From NCBI RefSeq assembly GCF_907164555.1, contig NZ_CAJQZC010000005.1, forward strand, positions 186,001 to 250,000: 64,000 nucleotides of DNA, in the 5' to 3' direction. Of this stretch, positions 60,601-64,000 are shown in pieces. The position numbers and the translations under genes were made by a program. The stretch comes from Paraburkholderia saeva. Its GTDB lineage: Bacteria; Pseudomonadota; Gammaproteobacteria; Burkholderiales; Burkholderiaceae. Numbering within the stretch: the first letter of the stretch is position 1; the number at the start of each line of letters is the position of its first letter. A model generated the notes under the pieces. It did not search any database. It was not told the DNA's origin and worked only from the letters and a program-made list of their open reading frames with translations.

Positions 60601-61026
60601 CAGGTCATGTTCCGCTATGCACGCCCTTCGGCGCGCGACTATCTGTCGGCGTGGCTCGCGCATCTTGTCTACTGCGCGGCGTACCCGTCGGGGCCTCGGC
60701 GAACGATCTGGCATGGCAGCGGCGAGACGTTCGAACTCGCGCCCGTCGAGTCACCGCTCGACGAACTCGCGCCGCTCGCGGCGCTCTACCGGGCCGGGCG
60801 CATGTTGCCGCTGCGCTTCTTTCCGAAGAGCGCGTGGGCCAGGATCAGCGACAGCGAGTCGGCCGCGCAGGGCGCGTGGATCAACGACCGCGTGCGCGGC
60901 GAATCCGACGATGCGGCGTTGCGGGTCGCGTTGCGCGGTACGCCGCTGACGCTCGATGAGCCGTTTGGCACGCTCGCGGCGATCGTCTTCAAACCGCTTG
61001 TCCAGCATCTGCGGAGCGGATCATGA
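57646..61026 (+). CDS. recC: Exodeoxyribonuclease V gamma subunit RecC
   Basis: A 1126-residue subunit of RecBCD, the helicase-nuclease that processes double-strand breaks and degrades linear phage DNA. It begins MLQLFYSNRYETLAAALLDDLL, matching the RecC N-terminus. Conserved blocks include VSVFALPTMPPLHVALLRELSRWIDVRLYVMNPCREYW and GSVTFSSLTSLRGLPYRIVCLLGMDDGVLP. RecC carries an inactive helicase fold that recognises Chi. An upstream in-frame ATG at 57595 adds 17 unlikely residues. It overlaps recB by four bases. Confidence 0.95.
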   Translation: MLQLFYSNRYETLAAALLDDLLAAPPDPWAAQSVIVPSAAVRRQLEIDIAERHGVCANINFGYLAQWLWARIDGVIPVPVHSPFAPDRLVWRCYRLLGEPPGDGDGAAWNASPRLRSYLDAADAPMRYELARRIATVLDHYLTYRPEWLTQWQAGGSIFAGASGFAQDQGPRLTGGSEAIREDERWQAALWRTLSMEVAGDVQSPADAAPPAYRFLDQVRSLDLDAVARAQWPESVSVFALPTMPPLHVALLRELSRWIDVRLYVMNPCREYWFDIVSEGRIESLDAAGQLDFQEVGHPLLAEWGRQTQAQLHMLHELTESAASSEVSQFVGNPGSSWLASTQNAILDLHNEADGEPPAVHGIEVHVCHSLSRQLEVLHDRLLGWFDEFDDLQPSDVLVAFPDLGAAGPLIDAVFGTAPPGDTRRIPYRITGLPPSQANPVARVLLDWLALPDRSVGAPELIEWLRVDAIGARYGIDAVALEAAQEWLAAAGARRGLAPVEPDDVAVPVARHTFSDALTRLFLGYAMPEGGDPVDAWLPVEGADGSDAELLGRLARFVDDIDAFARICETEHSPAEWTQLLLETLGQCFDGGVLFADALSDVRDALDAMGAAMHAGAGHLTLPAAVVRTAFAEALDDPARGGVPWGSVTFSSLTSLRGLPYRIVCLLGMDDGVLPSLARADEFDLMAAFGKAGDRQRRDDERNLFLDLVLAARDRLLIAYTGRSIRDNAPLPPAALVDELLDHLARVSSGPDAAPAEVDLARRAFVIEHPLQPFASDYFESGRGLFTYDADRAELAGLLAAPREATAAPFFAQPLPAEAAAPVAFDSFMHFWRHPARAILRDRLGIVLSDAQGELLDVEPFELDYAGRDALADRLLPGLLERDESDDALARARRVAEASPELPGGATGAVWRARELGALRHLAESVRSELAAGVERLPFALDIVPRWPDSANIELFGEHDVALRQAALDSPFHLHGTLNMLTEAGQVMFRYARPSARDYLSAWLAHLVYCAAYPSGPRRTIWHGSGETFELAPVESPLDELAPLAALYRAGRMLPLRFFPKSAWARISDSESAAQGAWINDRVRGESDDAALRVALRGTPLTLDEPFGTLAAIVFKPLVQHLRSGS

Positions 61027-64000
61027 GCGGCGCATCGTGGGTACAGCACACCGCGGCGGAAGAGCTGGACGTTTTCGCGTGTGCGCTCGATGGCGTGAAC
61101 CAGATCGAGGCTTCGGCGGGAACCGGCAAGACGTGGAATATTTGCGCGCTATATGTGCGGTTGCTGCTCGAGAAGAAGCTGAACGCCGACCAGATTCTCG
61201 TCGTTACGTTCACGAAAGCGGCGACGGCGGAACTGCACGAACGCATTCGCGGACGGCTCGCCGAACTGGACCGCGCAATCGAGACGGGCGATGACGGGGG
61301 CGACCCGTTTATCGCGCAGCTCTTCGAGACCACGCTCGCACCGGAAAACGGCATTGACTTCGGTGACGCCGCGAAGATCGTGCGTCGCGCGCTGCGCACG
61401 TTCGATCAGGCGGCCATTCACACGATTCACGCGTTCTGTCAGCGCGCGCTGCAGGAAGCGCCGTTCGCCGCGGCGATGCCGTTCGCGTTCGACATGGAAG
61501 CCGACGATGCCGCGTTGCGTTTCGAACTCGCCGCCGATTTCTGGCGTCAGCGCGTCGAGCCGCTCGCGGCCCGACATCCCGCGTTTGCGTCCTGGCTCGT
61601 GGCAAAACGTGCGGGGCCGGCGTCGCTCGACGAACAGCTCGCACGGCGCCTCAAGAAGCCACTTGCACAGTTGCGCTGGGGCGGTCTCGAACTCGCGGAT
61701 GAGTCCGGTGCATCCGGCGCACACGCCATGCAGGCATGCTTCGACAGCGCGCATACGCTATGGCGCTCGGAGCGCGAGGCGGTCGTCGCATTGCTGGGCG
61801 CAGCGCAGGAGCGTCTGAGCAGGACAACGCACAAGCCGGAGCAGGTGAGCGCTGCGATCTCTGCGTGGACCGAATACTTCGCAGGCGACGATGCTCATGA
61901 AGCACCACCCAAAGCTGCGCTGAAGCTGACCGCATCGGCGCTCAAAAAGGCAACGAAAGTCAAGTTCGAAGCGCCGGAGCATCCGTTTTTCACGCTTGCT
62001 GAAGAGCTTGCCGCTGCGGTCGTCGCATCGGAGGCCATGCAGCGCGCGCGCTGGCTCACGCTTGTCCAGACGTGGCTCGACACCGCGCCGGCCGAGCTGG
62101 GTGCGCGCAAGCGCACGCGCCGGGTGGTGTCATTCGACGACCTCCTGTCGAACCTGTATCGCGCGCTCGCTTCGCATCCGTGGCTGGCCGACGCGTTGCG
62201 CACCCGCTATCCGGCAGCGTTGATCGACGAGTTTCAGGACACGGACCCGCTGCAGTTCGCGATCTTCGAGCGCATTTTTGCGCCGTCGGGACCGCTCTTT
62301 CTCGTCGGCGATCCGAAGCAGGCGATTTACAGTTTCCGCGCGGCCGATCTGCATACGTATCTGGCCGCGCGCGACGCTGCGTCCGCCCGCTACACGCTGG
62401 CCGTCAACCAGCGTTCGACGTCGCCGATCGTCGAGGCCTGCAACCGGATTTTCGGGGCGAACCCGCAGGGATTCGTGCTGGAGGGTCTCGACTACCATCC
62501 GGTGCGCGCGGGCGCGCGGCAACGTCCGCCGTTCGTCGACCGGTACGGCACGGGCGGCGACTTCCGTGTGTGGATGCTGCCGCAGGGCGACGCTGCGCTG
62601 ACCAAACGCGAGGCGCAGCGGCAGGCGAGCGAAGCGTGCGCGGCGGAAATCGTGCGTCTGTTGCGCGGCGCGCGTGAAGGCTCCGTATCGATCGGCGACG
62701 CGCCGCTCGCGCCGGCGAGCATCGCCGTACTGGTACAGACACACCGGCAGGGGAGTCTCGTGAAACGGTCGCTGGCGGCGTGGGGTGTCGGCAGTGTGGA
62801 ACTGGCGCAGGCATCCGTATTTACAACGCTGGATGCCGAGCAGATCGAGCGCGTGCTGGCGGCCGTCGACACGCCGGGCGATCTGCGCAGGCTAAGGGCC
62901 GCGCTCGCCACGGACTGGCTCGGGCTCGACGCCGCGGCGTTATGGCGTCTCGAGCAGATCGTAGAGGCTCCTCTATCGCAGGACGATCCCGCGCATGCGG
63001 CCGATGCGATGAGCTGGGTGGAGCGGTTTTCGCGCTACCGTACCCTCTGGCACGAACGCGGCTTCGCGGTGATGTGGCGCACGCTGATGCGCGAGCTTCG
63101 CGTCGCCCAGCGGCTCGTGGCCGGCGTGGATGGCGAGCGTCGTCTGACCGATATCAACCATCTTGCCGAACTCGTGCAGGCGCGCGTGGCGACGCAGCCT
63201 GGCATCGCGCCGACGCTGCGCTGGCTCGCGGCACAACGCACGCAGGGCGGCGGTGAAGAGGCGCAACTGCGTCTTGAATCGGACCGCAATCTCGTGCAGA
63301 TCGTCACGGTGCACAAGTCGAAGGGCCTCGAATACGCGGTCGTATTCTGTCCATTCCTGGGTGACGGCAAGCTGCGCGAGCCACCTGCGTCGGGTCTGCC
63401 GGACGCGCGGGAATATCACGATGACGACGGCGCCGCCGTGCTGCATTACGGTTGCGATGACGATGAAGCCGACCGTGCGCAGCGTTATGCCGCGCGCGAA
63501 CAGGCCGCCGAGCGGGCGCGGCTCGTGTACGTGGCACTCACGCGTGCGGTGTATCGCTGCTATCTGGTTGGCGGTGTCTATCTGGCGTCTCGCGCGACCA
63601 AAGAGTCGCGCCGCAGCGTGCTGAACTGGCTCGTGGCGGGCGAAGGTTATACGTTCGACGGCTGGCTCGCGGAACCACCCGACGAAGCTGTATTGCAGGC
63701 GCGCTGGCAGGCACTCTCCGGCGGGCCGGTTGCGATCGAACCCTTGCCGCCGCCGGTGCGTCGCGTGCCGCTCGAAAGCCAGCAGAGCGACAGCGCGAAC
63801 ATGCAGTCGCGTATGAACCGGCGGATGTTGCGCGATCAGTGGCGCATTGCCAGTTTCAGTGGACTCGTGGCGGCGGGCGCACGCGCTGAAGAGGCGTTCG
63901 TGCCGGCCGAAGAGGCGCGTCCCGATCACGATGAAGTTGTCGATGTTGCGGCGGACATGAACGCCGCGCCTGCCATCGTGCAGCGCCCGGAACGTGCGGC
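61023..64000 (+). CDS. recB: Exodeoxyribonuclease V beta subunit RecB, N-terminal part
   Basis: About 992 residues of the helicase-nuclease subunit; the gene runs off the window. SF1A helicase motifs: Walker A EASAGTGKTWN (29-39), VVTFTKAATAEL (motif Ia), LIDEFQDTDPLQF (motif II), LVGDPKQAIYSFRAAD (motif III), VNQRSTSP (motif IV) and QIVTVHKSKGLEYAVVF (motif V), ending with RLVYVALTRA (motif VI). The C-terminal nuclease domain is not in the window. The ATG overlaps the recC stop, so translation is coupled; recD would be expected downstream. Confidence 0.95.
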   Translation, partial: MSGASWVQHTAAEELDVFACALDGVNQIEASAGTGKTWNICALYVRLLLEKKLNADQILVVTFTKAATAELHERIRGRLAELDRAIETGDDGGDPFIAQLFETTLAPENGIDFGDAAKIVRRALRTFDQAAIHTIHAFCQRALQEAPFAAAMPFAFDMEADDAALRFELAADFWRQRVEPLAARHPAFASWLVAKRAGPASLDEQLARRLKKPLAQLRWGGLELADESGASGAHAMQACFDSAHTLWRSEREAVVALLGAAQERLSRTTHKPEQVSAAISAWTEYFAGDDAHEAPPKAALKLTASALKKATKVKFEAPEHPFFTLAEELAAAVVASEAMQRARWLTLVQTWLDTAPAELGARKRTRRVVSFDDLLSNLYRALASHPWLADALRTRYPAALIDEFQDTDPLQFAIFERIFAPSGPLFLVGDPKQAIYSFRAADLHTYLAARDAASARYTLAVNQRSTSPIVEACNRIFGANPQGFVLEGLDYHPVRAGARQRPPFVDRYGTGGDFRVWMLPQGDAALTKREAQRQASEACAAEIVRLLRGAREGSVSIGDAPLAPASIAVLVQTHRQGSLVKRSLAAWGVGSVELAQASVFTTLDAEQIERVLAAVDTPGDLRRLRAALATDWLGLDAAALWRLEQIVEAPLSQDDPAHAADAMSWVERFSRYRTLWHERGFAVMWRTLMRELRVAQRLVAGVDGERRLTDINHLAELVQARVATQPGIAPTLRWLAAQRTQGGGEEAQLRLESDRNLVQIVTVHKSKGLEYAVVFCPFLGDGKLREPPASGLPDAREYHDDDGAAVLHYGCDDDEADRAQRYAAREQAAERARLVYVALTRAVYRCYLVGGVYLASRATKESRRSVLNWLVAGEGYTFDGWLAEPPDEAVLQARWQALSGGPVAIEPLPPPVRRVPLESQQSDSANMQSRMNRRMLRDQWRIASFSGLVAAGARAEEAFVPAEEARPDHDEVVDVAADMNAAPAIVQRPERA

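Noticed and set aside
58228-60714. 828-codon minus-strand frame opposite recC
   Set aside because: Antisense shadow with Arg/Gln/His-rich composition; recC on the plus strand is unambiguous.

Overview
High-GC Gram-negative chromosome segment. The gene content (aot/aru arginine-succinyltransferase cluster with split AruF/AruG subunits and an AraC-type ArgR, MdtABC-type RND pump, RecBC, several HDOD/EAL proteins) fits Burkholderiaceae, most likely Paraburkholderia or a close relative. This assignment comes from reading gene content and protein sequences; no database search was run.

Layout. 0-6.3 kb: 5' part of glgC, a Tat-type exported alpha/beta hydrolase, a luciferase-like flavin oxidoreductase, a BamE-like lipoprotein, a patatin phospholipase and a methyltransferase. 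6.6-19.1 kb: one arginine/ornithine uptake and catabolism block, with permeases, ATPase, ArgR-like regulator, aruC-F-G-D-B-E and, beyond an oppositely oriented glutathione transferase, the periplasmic binding protein followed by a strong terminator. 19.4-25.9 kb: four signalling proteins (EAL-HDOD, HDOD, PAS-GGDEF-EAL, EAL-HDOD), several with degenerate catalytic motifs. 26-27.1 kb: an exported peroxiredoxin and a small membrane protein.

27.2-31.6 kb is visibly less GC-rich and looks acquired. It holds a HipA-like kinase overlapping a DUF3037 gene, a DUF3800 protein, a divergent HEPN-like protein, remnant reading frames and a nested inverted repeat. This is the best candidate in the window for a little-described system. 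It sits directly downstream of the mdtABC genes (31.6-39.5 kb), where an outer-membrane channel gene might be expected and is absent.

39.9-43 kb: an IclR regulator whose intergenic region has two similar operator-like sequences and, further on, a strong terminator preceded by a second hairpin but no ORF (candidate small RNA); then a poorly coding stretch and an LprI-like exported protein. 43.1-44.2 kb: crcB with a clear fluoride riboswitch and a divergent DUF190 gene. 44.2-50.6 kb: ammonium transporter, histidine kinase, DJ-1/PfpI protein, lipoprotein, and an Rrf2 regulator with an NAD(P)-binding oxidoreductase, each preceded by the same TGTAA-N9-TTACA operator. 50.7-64 kb: MscS-type channel, thiol dioxygenase with divergent Lrp regulator, FUSC membrane protein, and recC-recB (recB runs off the window).
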